DNA from: an uncultured Clostridia bacterium
GTDB taxonomy: Bacteria; Bacillota; Clostridia; Christensenellales; DTU072
Length of the DNA stretch: 64,000 nucleotides
Assembly (NCBI GenBank): GCA_944372095.1
Contig: CALVYG010000001.1
Span: forward strand, 1-64,000
Direction: 5' to 3'
Shown in pieces: positions 35,076 through 45,900 of the stretch. Made by a program: the position numbers and the translations under genes. Within the stretch, counting starts at the first letter, position 1; each line of letters starts with the position of its first letter. The notes under the pieces were generated by a model. That model saw only the letters and a program-made list of their open reading frames with translations, was not told the origin of the DNA and made no database searches.

Positions 35076-36029
35076 TTACCCGTCTATTTTTCCCGTCTCC
35101 GCATCTTGGAAAAACAGCCAATATCCGTCGTATCCGTCCATTCCGCTTAAAGGAAACCATTGCGCTATTCCGTCGGCGGCTTTCGGCGGTTTTACCGATT
35201 CTTTCCCCGGTACGCCGTATCCGAGAAACCTTACTTTCCCGTTATCTTTGAGTCTTCCTACTACATAATAATCTTCTCCGTCGTAATTTACCTTTACCCA
35301 TTCCGAGTCGGGTATCGCTTCGCTCAATCCCTTTTCGGCAGGATATACGACGAAAAGTTCGTCTATCCTGTCGCTTATCCCGAGATAATATCCGGTCTTT
35401 TCTTCTCCCAATCTTCTGAGCATATCGGTTTCTTCGTTGACGGCTTCTTCTTCCTTTTTCGGGTATTCATTGAGTGTTCCCTTATCTTTTACGTTTTCCT
35501 TACTTTCTTTTTCATCGATTTCGACTTCGTTTTCTTTTATGGTTTGCGGCAAAATATCACCGGAACGTTCCGCTTGCTCCGATTCGGAATTCATTATTTC
35601 TTTTTCTTCCGACATATCGGTAATTACCGTTTGAGAAGTTTCCTCGTTCTTTTCCGTGCGTACGCTTCTCAGAACTTCTTCCGTGTCTTCGGATTTTTGT
35701 TCTTCCGATTGAATGTTTCCGCTTAAAATCGCCTGTTTTTCTCTTTCGGAAAGTTCTTTCCCGCCGGTGGCGATTATTTCTTTTCCATCAAATACCATAC
35801 AGCTCATATTATCGGTATTCGTCAGAGAAAGTCCTATTTCCGCCTCGGTTCGTTTCCCTGTTAACGTTATAATCTCGAACTTCTGTCCCGATTTCACATA
35901 CGCTTTCATTCCGGACTTGAAATTTTCTCCCACAATTTTTGCTCCCGATTCGTTTCCTACGCGTACAAAAGTAACGTATCCTTTCGGGGTTCTGTCGCTA
36001 AGTACAAATGTCCTTTTAACCAAACTCAT
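35076..36029 (-). CDS. Conserved-looking protein with acidic linker, unknown function
   Basis: 317 residues; I do not assign a function. The N-terminal about 85 residues are beta-rich (GYVTFVRVGNESGAKIVG). A long Glu/Lys/Ser-rich disordered stretch follows (about 95-205). The C-terminal domain (about 210-317) has GYYLGISDRIDELFVVYPAE, a DGEDYYVVGRL element and WFPLSGMDGYDGYWLFFQD. There is no signal peptide or membrane helix, so it should be cytoplasmic. Domains of this kind occur in Clostridia as uncharacterised proteins. AAAGGAAA precedes the ATG. It converges on the PlsC-like gene with a 10-nt gap. Confidence 0.7.
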   Translation of the reverse strand: MSLVKRTFVLSDRTPKGYVTFVRVGNESGAKIVGENFKSGMKAYVKSGQKFEIITLTGKRTEAEIGLSLTNTDNMSCMVFDGKEIIATGGKELSEREKQAILSGNIQSEEQKSEDTEEVLRSVRTEKNEETSQTVITDMSEEKEIMNSESEQAERSGDILPQTIKENEVEIDEKESKENVKDKGTLNEYPKKEEEAVNEETDMLRRLGEEKTGYYLGISDRIDELFVVYPAEKGLSEAIPDSEWVKVNYDGEDYYVVGRLKDNGKVRFLGYGVPGKESVKPPKAADGIAQWFPLSGMDGYDGYWLFFQDAETGKIDG

Positions 36030-36109
36030 AAATTTCCTTTTTTTAATTTTTATGCTTTTAATTACTGCGTTATGTATATAAACCGATAATCAAGGGAAAA
36101 CTTTGTGAT

Positions 36110-36907
36110 ATGAAAACAGCTCTTATAATCGGCGCATCCGACGGTATAGGTTACGCTACCGCAAAACTGTTCCTGAAATCGGGATACAGAGTTATCAACG
36201 TTTCACGCACCGAATGCGACCTTTCGGGAGTTGAAAATATGCTTTGCGACGTTACGGTCAGGGAAAAATTCGACGAAATTTTGCAATTATTATCGTCGGG
36301 TCGAATCGACTGCTTCATATATTCCGCCGGATTTTCAATGGCTGCGCCGCTAGAATATTGTCTTGAAGGCGATTACAGGTATCTGTTCGAAGTTAACTTG
36401 TTTTCCTTTATCCACGCCTTACACGTGCTTATTCCCGCCTTGCGCCTGTCCGAAGGCGTCGTATGCGCCGTAAGCAGCCTTGCCGCTCTTCTTCCCATTC
36501 CCTTCGACTCCTACTATTCCGCTTCAAAATCGGCTCTCAATTCTCTTTGCGAGTCTCTTTCCTACGAACTTGAACCCGAAGGTATCAAAATTTACTCGGT
36601 TATGCCGGGCGGAACCAAAACTAAATTTACTTCTAAAAGAAAAATCTATCCCCCGTCGTCTGTCGACGGATACTCAAAACAACTTACTTTATCTGCCGAC
36701 AGCCTTGCAAAAACCGAACAAAACGGTCTCTCTCCCGATAAAGTCGCTCTCGGTATTTTCAAAATCTGCACGGAACAAACGGCTGAATCGGTATGCTGCC
36801 CGCATATCTTCAATAAAATTTTTCATATCACCGCAAAACTTATGCCGGCTAAATTAAAAAAATTCTTAATTAAGTCAAAATATTTTTCCGAATCCGACGA
36901 ACAATAA
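36110..36907 (+). CDS. Short-chain dehydrogenase/reductase (SDR)
   Basis: 265 residues. The cofactor loop GASDGIGYATA and active-site YYSASKSALNSL (Tyr/Lys), with the catalytic serine in AVSSLAAL, define a classical SDR. VMPGGTKTKF follows as usual. The C-terminus is basic and slightly hydrophobic (KIFHITAKLMPAKLKKFLIK), as in SDRs that act on lipid or long-chain substrates near the membrane. The substrate is unknown. It stands alone and ends at a strong terminator. Confidence 0.87.
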   Translation: MKTALIIGASDGIGYATAKLFLKSGYRVINVSRTECDLSGVENMLCDVTVREKFDEILQLLSSGRIDCFIYSAGFSMAAPLEYCLEGDYRYLFEVNLFSFIHALHVLIPALRLSEGVVCAVSSLAALLPIPFDSYYSASKSALNSLCESLSYELEPEGIKIYSVMPGGTKTKFTSKRKIYPPSSVDGYSKQLTLSADSLAKTEQNGLSPDKVALGIFKICTEQTAESVCCPHIFNKIFHITAKLMPAKLKKFLIKSKYFSESDEQ

Positions 36908-36924
36908 ATTTCTGACAAAAATAT

Positions 36925-36951
36925 AAAACCGGGTCATATTGACCCGGTTTT
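36925..36951. terminator. Bidirectional terminator, SDR and giant LRR gene
   Basis: A perfect 12-bp stem (36925-36936 with 40-51) with a 3-nt loop begins with AAAA and ends with TTTT. It lies 17 nt after the SDR stop and 20 nt beyond the stop of the giant gene on the other strand. Confidence 0.9.
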
Positions 36952-36971
36952 GATATTTACTCTGTACTTTA

Positions 36972-39900
36972 TCAGCCTGCTGCCGAAAGCATCGTTAAGA
37001 CTACTTCGTCATAGTCCGCTATCAGGAACACATACGTCGTATCGTTATACACATAAGACTGATTCTTATATGCGGCGATATCTCCCGTTCTGGTTCCGAT
37101 TGTTCCGTCTTTCTGCGTCAAAGATTTATACTGCCAACTGCTGATTTCTCCCGTTCCGAAGTTAACCGACGGATTTACGATTACGTCCGCTTCTCTTTCA
37201 ACGGTTACGCCCGCGGAATTCTCAAATTTTACCGTCGGTAAATCTCCGCGTTCGTAAATATAACTTCCGCAACCGTCCCAAGCGGAACTCCACTTGTCAA
37301 CGTATTCCTGTTTTATAAGTCCGGCTTCGTCGCCTTGTACATATACGCGCAGTCTGTAATTGTTTTCGGATAAATTCCCGAACGTTGTTCCCGTTATCGA
37401 AGGTGCCGTTGCTCCGCGCATTTCAACCTTTGCAAGATTTACGCAACCGCTGAATACGTCTTCTCCTATCGAATAAAGATTATGTCCGAAACTTATTCCC
37501 CACATCCCGGAACAGTTCATAAACGCTCCGTATCCGATGCTGACAAGGCTGTTGGGCATTTCCACCGTAAGAAGGTCGGGATTTTCCACGTCGAGTACGC
37601 TTCCGAGTTTTGCACATCCGGTGAACGCCTGGTTCTCTATTTTCGTAAGTTTACTGCTTCTTACAAATTCTACGCTTACAAGCGACGAACATCCTTCAAA
37701 CGTGCTTTCTTTAATAACCGTTATGCCTTCCGGTATTTTTATCTGAGCAAGATTTTTCGCGTTAAGGAATGCACTCGCCCCGAGCTCAGTCAGACCGCTG
37801 AGTTTTGTTTCGTCCAGAATTCCCGTAACAGAATCGTATCCGTCAAACGTTACCGTAGTTAATGCGCTGCAACCGTTAAACGCATTTTCTCCCACTGTTT
37901 TCAGACTGTACGGCAGACGCAGCGTCACCAGTGATGTTGCCTGTGCAAACGCGCTGTCTCCGATTGTGGCAAGCGTGCTGTTTATCGTATCGATATTCAC
38001 CGTCGTGAGATTCTTACAAGCCATAAACGCCCCGTTACCGATTGTCGTTACGCTGTTCGGTATCGTAACTTCTACCAAATCGACACAGCCGTAGAATGCG
38101 TTGTCTCCGATGCTTACTACGCTGTCAGGGATTACCACTCTCGATATCTGCGAACCTCTGAAGGCGTTTGACGATATTGCTATCGTATCGTTTCTTATCT
38201 GCGAACTGTCATCCGCATTCTCCCATTTTATCAGTATCTTTCCGACATACAATCCGTTTGTTGACTGATTATTATTGTAATAATCGGTCGAATTGAACAC
38301 GTTGCTCGCTATTTCTCTGAGTCTTGCATAGCCGTCCGCGTTAAGAACGTCTTTGAAGTTTATGCCGCTGAACGCGTCGCTGTTTATTCTTGCAAGATTT
38401 GTCGGCAGCGTAAGTACGCTTGCGTTTATTTCGCCGCCCGCGTTTATTTCGCTTGCAAGCACGGTTATGTCTATTCCGTTCACAGTGCTCGGCATTACAA
38501 ATCCTTCCTGTCCGAGATATTCGAGTATCTCCGAACTGTATCCTGTCAATACGTTTGCTATTGCAGAGAATTCTCCGTAATTACCGTATTTATATAACAG
38601 TCCCGTAATTTCGATATAATCGGTTGTCGTCGTTTGCGTTCCCGATTCTTTCTTCATTATAGGCGCATCCGACGGTATTGCGTTGCGGGTTACGTTTATA
38701 AGGTTTATTTTCTTTGAAACTCTTAATGTCGTCAGCGTATCTCCGAACGCATTATCTCCTATCGCCGTAAGCGTCGACGGCAGAGATACGGTCTTAAATC
38801 CGGCATTTACCATTGCTTCCGAATATATTTCGGTCACTCCTTCCGGAACGTTGAATACAAAGTCAAGCGCTTCCTCTCCTTCGTATCCGTTTTCTTTTGC
38901 AAGTTCCGTAGCGGCTTCTACGTTTCCTATCACCGCTATGAGTTTTGTTCCGTAGTTGGTTCCGCTCGCCGTATCGTTGGAGTAAACCGCATAGAACGTA
39001 GCTGTATATTCTTTTTCACCGTATGTTGCCGTAAGCACAACGGGTTCTACCTTGAAGTCTGCCGCCTGATAATTTGCATATCGAAGCTCTATTTTTTCCA
39101 ATGCAACGAACTCGCTGAATATATTGTTCGTCATTCCGTTGAAGTTCGCCGCGTTCGTAAGTATCAGCGTCTTCACTACTTCATTTTCAGGTACGGATAT
39201 AGCCGTTACGGTTCTCGGGCCTATCTTGTTGGGAATATAAAGTACTTCCTGATTTTCTCCCGAAATTCCCGTTATCGATACGATTGTATCGCTGTTTTCA
39301 CCGGTAAACGTAATTCCGTTCACGTCAGGAGTATTTTCGTCGATTTCGTTCGTATAGAATTTTGCGTCTATCGTAATGTCTTCCGTAACTACATAAGGAT
39401 AAGTAATTCTCGTTTCCTTTCCTTCGTCCACCACTACCCAATACATAAACGTATAGGTTTTTCCGCTGCTATCCGTACTGTGCGGCGGTTCGGGAATATC
39501 CCCTTCCTTGATATATTCGCTGTTGAACGGCGCAAGGTTATACCCTTGGTTAAGCGGCGTTACCGTAGGCAATGCTCCGTTTTCGTAGAATATCCAACCG
39601 TACGTTATCCATGCGCTCGAATATGTGAATCTCGTTGCGTCGTCTATATATTCTTTTGTCGCGGCATCGGTGTAGAATCTGATATTCATTCCGCTTACGA
39701 ATATTCTGCTTCCCTGTCCTCCGTTTGAAATATTTTCTGCAAGTATCTCTATCGGAGCAAGTCCCGTCGCTTCTCCGTTCATCGGTCTGTTGATATCGAG
39801 CGTCCAGTTGACTTTGTATAAATTGCCGTTTCCTGCGTTGAACGCACGCGCGCCGATTTTTACAAGCGAGGAACCGAGATTTATTATCGTAAGCGTTGTC

Positions 39901-42900
39901 ACTCCGTTAAATGCATCCGCTCCGATTTCGGTCACCGTCGAAGGAACGGTATATCCGTCGTCCGCTATTCTTACGCCTTCCGCGTCATATTGTACGCTCG
40001 TTAACGAAGTTTCGTAAAACGCGCTGTCGCCTATCGTAAGCAATCCCACCGGCAATACGGCGTTTTTAAGGGTCTTTAATCCGTAAAACGCTCTGTTTCC
40101 TATTGCGGTAACTCCGCTTCCTATCTGAACGGTTATAAGATTGCTGCACCCTTCAAATGCCGAATCTCCTATGCTTACCACGCTGTCGGGTATGACTATT
40201 TCGGTTATATACTGCGCCGTCGTATCGGAAAACGCCTTATACGCTATCATTGTTATTCCCGCGGGAATTTCAACCGTCAACGCATTCGTTTCTTCGAACA
40301 CGGCTTTTGACTGAGTTCCTACTATATATTTAACGAGGACGTTACCGAGTCTTATAATGCTGTCTTCTTCCGCATTTCCCGCTTCCGAAGCCTTATACCA
40401 TTCGGTATCTGCCAATCCGCTCTCAAATCTGTTATCTTTGACCGAAAGTTCCGCTATTCCGTCCGCTACTATCGAACTGAGTTTCGTACATCCGCTCAAC
40501 GCGTCTTTTCCGAGTTTCGTAACGGTCTTAGGCATCGTAACTGCTCCCAGCGCGCTGTTATCCTTGAACGCTTCGTCGGGCAGTTCCGTTATTGCCGTTT
40601 CGGACAGATTTATTCCGGTTAGCGATTTACATTCCGCAAATACTCCGCGACCGAGTTTTTCCAACGATTTAGGTATGCTTACCGATGAAATGCTGCTGCC
40701 TTTGAACGCAAACGCTCCGATTTCTTTCAACGTTGACGAACTTACGGTTACCGACGTAAGCGGCGCGCTTCTGAATGCTCCGTCCGCTATCTTCGTTACG
40801 CTTTCCGTTATCGTAAGCGATTGGGTCCCCGATACGTTGTTATATTTAAGGAATATCGTTCCCAATATTACTTTTTCCGTCTTATACCATGCCGTGTTCT
40901 TGAACGCGTCCGTTCCGATTTCTTTTATGGACGAAACGTATTGTTCGCTGTTTGTCGCTCCGTATCTTACAGAAGTCAATCCCGATTCGGCAAACGCTTC
41001 GTTTCCTATCGTGACGAGTTCCTTGTTGATTATCAGTGTTTTAAGCGTCGTATTGTTTTTGAATATTCCGTCTGAAAGCTTCGTTACTCCCGAAGGTATC
41101 GTTACTTCGCTGTCGCTTACCGAAGCTATCGACAAGGCGATTCCGTCTTCCGGCGCGGAATTGAGAATAAACAGATTTCTCCCGACCGTATACGTCCAAT
41201 CCGCCGAATCCGTCGTATTCAACGCAAACTCGGCGCTTATTCCGAGCGTTGTCGCTTCTATAACGTATCTGTACACTCCGTCGTTTTCAATTTCGGCCTG
41301 CACGCTTACGCTTTCTTTAACGATTGTTCCGTCATCCTTATATAACGTTACCGTGATGTCTATTTCTTCCGTACTTTCGGGGAATCCGAATTTTTTGGTT
41401 ACTACGGTTTCCTTTTCTGCCGGCAAAAGCAGTACGTCTGCCGTTCCGACAAATTTGATTGCAGTATTCCCCGCAATAATAAACCCGCCGTTTTGGCTTG
41501 CGTTTTCAAGCTGACCGCTCCACCACTTGCTTCCGAAGAACGCTTTTTCCGACACTTCCGAAAGTAAACTGCCTTCTTCAAAAATAATTTCTTCCACGTT
41601 TGCGTCCGTAAATACGCCGTCGGCGATATATTCGACTCCCGCCGGAACGGTAACGTATTTAAGCGCCTCACCGAATGTCGTACCTTTAATAAAGCTTACA
41701 AATTCGTCGTTCGTCGTTCCATTACCCGTGAGTATAGCCTTGACATATTCGGGTATAAAGAATTCTTCGGGTATGCAGCCCTTGAACGCTCCCGCATAAA
41801 CAACTATTATTTCATCCGAACCGTTTGTTCCGTCATCGTAAACGTTCGGGATACTCATTCTGCTCGGATTGGTTCCCGAATATCCGACAATCGCGTATCC
41901 GGTATCACCGAGATTATCGTATTCTTCGCTCATTACGACGCCGAAAGAATTTTCAACGGTAAGGATTACTTTGAATATGTCTCCTTTATTCGCCTGTACA
42001 ACCAGAGGCAACTCGGTTATTTCAATCTGATTTCCGCCGTTCACGGTATAATACCACCTTGCGGTTTCTCCCGAATCGAGGCTTACCGACGGCGTACGTC
42101 CGAGATAATAAACGTATTTTACGTCGGTGGACGCGTCTACCGAACCTTGTCTTTCATCATAATATTTCGCGTATAACGTACAGTTTTCTCTTATTACAAT
42201 CGGGAATTCCACCGCCGTGTATTCTCCCGAATCGAGATACCAGCCTGCAAACGTATATCCTGCAAATACGGGCGCGGTCAAATCCGATTCTCTGATAAGG
42301 ATTTTCGTCGTTATATCCGTCATAGAGAAGTTTATCGCCATTTCTTTGCTGTCATCGGACAATTTAAATCCGATAATCGGATACGTAGCGCTGTGGTTGC
42401 CGCCGGTAAATAAATCCGACCCTGCGGTATCTACTGCCTGGCTTATAAAGAAGAACGTCCCCGTTTCGGGGAAAGCATTTTCTCCGATTACGGCGTCTTC
42501 GTATAGTCCGCCGTTATCGTAGCTTAATTCCACGGTAAGATTTGTACATCTGCTAAATGCATACGCTCCTACGCTTGTCACGCTCGAACCCAGCTGAACG
42601 TATCTTAACGCCGAACAGCTGCTGAACGCTTCCTGACCTATTGTCGTAAGACTTGAAGAAGTCAGTATCGCATATTTGAGTCCGCTTCCGCTGAAAGCTC
42701 CCTGAGGTATTTCTTTGCCTATAAATTTAGTAAAATCGAATTCGGACAGGCTTTCGCAACCATTAAACGCATTCGATACTCCGTCTTTCTTTTCAAATTC
42801 GTTTATTTTTTCAAGCGTCAAATCGCTTAACTTCGCACATCCGAAGAATGTCGAAACGGGAAGCGAATAATATACCGTACCTTCCTTATAGTCTTTATTC

Positions 42901-45900
42901 ACTTCACCGTAAATTGCCGCTTCCGCAAGCGAAGTGCAGCCTGAAAAGACTTCTTCGTACATCACCGCCGCTGTTCCGCTAAAATTAAGCACCGCTTTAA
43001 GAAGCGAAGTACAGCCTTTGAATGCGCGCGCTCCTACAAGCGTAAGTTCGACAGCCGTGAATTCTTCTAAATATTCGCATCCGTTGAATGCGTCTTCGTT
43101 AATAATTTTCACCGACGCGGGTAAATTTATAGAGGTAAGATTGCTGTCCTTGAAGAATCCTGCGGGAATTCCGCCTGCAAAATATTCGGCGGCTTCGTCT
43201 TCGTCTACGGTTGTGATTGCCCTTCCGCCGATTGAAGCGTTATTGTTGTATCCGATTAAAACTCCGCCGACCTTAATTATGTTATGGCGGCTGAACCATC
43301 CGTTCCCCTCAAAATCGGTAAGTTCGGGTTTATAGCTACCGCTCCAACCTTTAACCGAAAGCGTTCTGAGCGAATCCGTTCCGTTAAGTATTCCGCTGTT
43401 CCAACCTTTAAGCGTTGCAAGCACGGTCAGTTCTTCGAGGTATTCAAACGAAGCAAACGCTCCGCTCGCAATTTCAGTCACATTGTATCCGCCTAGTTTT
43501 TCGGGAACGGTAATGCTTTCCGCTTGCCTGTAACCTTTTACAACAGTCGCGGTAGTAGTCGAGGTTTCGCCCGATTTTACGGTTACGAGTTTATATATGA
43601 GTCTGCTGTCTTCGTCGTAAGCGAAATCGGCCTCCTGAGCGTCGGTAACAACCGCCGCGCCCGTAAACGCGTCCTCTGCCGAATCTTTATAACTTTCCGC
43701 AACTACAACGGCATAAACCGAATTCGTCGTTTCTGAAAATCCCAATCCGGCAACAGAAGACAAATCCAATACGGCAACGGTAGCGTTTGCAAATGCGCCG
43801 GCATTTACGATAAGCGAAGCTCCTTCCGGTAAAACCGCTTTATAACTTCCCGTTTTGTCGTTAGGATAATAAATCAGATTATAATTGTTTCCGGATACGG
43901 CATAAAGTACTCCGCCGTCGGAATAATATGTTTCGCTTCCTTCCGATACGGTTATGGAATCAAGGTTTTTCAGACTTGCAAACACCGTTTCGTCGGGTTC
44001 GATATTGCTTACGCCGGCTCCGAACGAAACGGACTCAATATTCACGCAACCCGTCAGAGCGTTAACGTTAAATACAAGTTCGTCCGCGGGAACTCCGTTC
44101 GTTCCGATTAAAAGTTTGGTAAGCGCTCCGTTATCGGCAAACGCACATATTCCTATTGCTTCCGCTTCGGGTAAATCTATTACTGTAAGATTTGTTCCCG
44201 CAAACGCATAATCACCCACGGTTTTTATTCCCGCAAGAGAAGTAATTACCGAAAGAGCGGTGTTATAGAACGCATAGTCTCCGACTGTTACAACCGTTCC
44301 GGGCAAAGTGACCGAAATAAGTCCCTGCGCTCCGTTAAAGGTATCATCTCCCACTCCCGTGAGCACGGAACCGAGATTGATTTGCAGTCCGTCCGCTTTA
44401 ACGTCTTTGAAAGCGGCAGTCCCGAGAGCTTTCAAAACGGGAAATTCCATTTTCTCCGCGGAAACGGTCGCGCCTTCAAACGCGTTGTTTCCGATAGTCT
44501 GTAAAGCGGGAAGAACCACGTCTCCGTAAACCGTAGCGCCTTTAAGCGCGCCGCTTTCTATCGTAACGAGGTTGGACGACAGTCTCGTAACGTTTTTACC
44601 CGCAAGAGCGTTTGCTTTTATTGTCGTCACGGGCAGATTGTCGTAGGTATCGGGTATAAATATATTTTCGTTATTGTAATCGCTGCCGAGTCCCGCAACC
44701 GCATATGCCGTCGTTCCCAGCTTCTCCCACGTTATTCCCGTCGTTGCCGCGGAAATGCTTACGGTAAACTCGACGGAAGACGCGTTTATGAGTTTCGCTC
44801 CGCCGGGAACAAGCACCGTCTGCTCCACGTTGACTACGGTTATTCCGTATAAAGCGGCTTTCCCGAGCGCAGTTTCTCTTATTCTGCTGCTGTTGTCTCT
44901 TACGTTTCTTACAACTTCGGAATTGCTTACCGATTGTCCGTTGAGGAGTTTTATGTAATCGTTTTTATTGTCGGATATATTAGTGAGGAGGTTGTCGATA
45001 TATTGATACGTCACCGCGTCGCCGATGGCAAACGCGTCGCTTACCGTAAGCGTTAAACGGTAGTTTTCCGTATTGTTATCGGGAAGTTTGTCGTCTTTGA
45101 AATCAAAGCTGAAAATCACAGGCACCGTCAGTGAGGCGTATACGGGCGTAATTTCCACACTGAGTCCGTAGTCTTTTGTTACCGTCCATTTGTTTTCCAA
45201 TATTGAAATTTCTTCCGAACCGAGTTCTCCGCTTACTTTCCAACCGCTGAGAGCGTATCCGCTTACCGTTGCGGCACTGCTCGGGAATGTTATTACCGTT
45301 CCGATTTTCATCGGCGACTGATACCCGGGTACAAGCGTATTTTTATCGGCGTCGTTATATACTTTTATCTGAACGCTGGCGTCTTTTACTATGTAGATGA
45401 ACTCTACCATACCGCTTTGCGTTATTGTCGTGCTCTGCGAAGGTTTTTTCGCTATTTCGTATCCCGCGTTTTTAAGGAAACTTTCCATTTTCTGCGCCGT
45501 CGCGCTTACATCCGTGCCGTACTTTACCGTTGTGCCGTAGTCTTTCACATACGTATACGACGTAGGATTGGATTCGAGCGCATATCCGAACATTACCGCG
45601 CAGGTTTTGTACTCGGGCACCATTTTTACCGTAATATCGGAAGTCACTTCAAACGGGAATTTTTCGCTCCAGGTAAAACTCGAAAGTTCGGGATAAGAAG
45701 AAAGATTAACTCTCGGGGCATTGGATTCGGTGATTTTACTCCCCGCGTTAACCGAATCGCTTTGAAGCTCTTTCCCGTTATAGTCGGCAAACTTAACCGT
45801 GTAGCTTGCCTGCGCTACGGAATAAGACGCCGTAACGGTAATCGAACCGGTAACGGCGGACAAATCGACGATATTGCCTTTTGAATCAACCCAGCCGACA

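Noticed and set aside
40357-41514. 385-codon plus-strand frame
   Set aside because: It mirrors the LRR repeats of the giant gene on the other strand and has no promoter or ribosome site.
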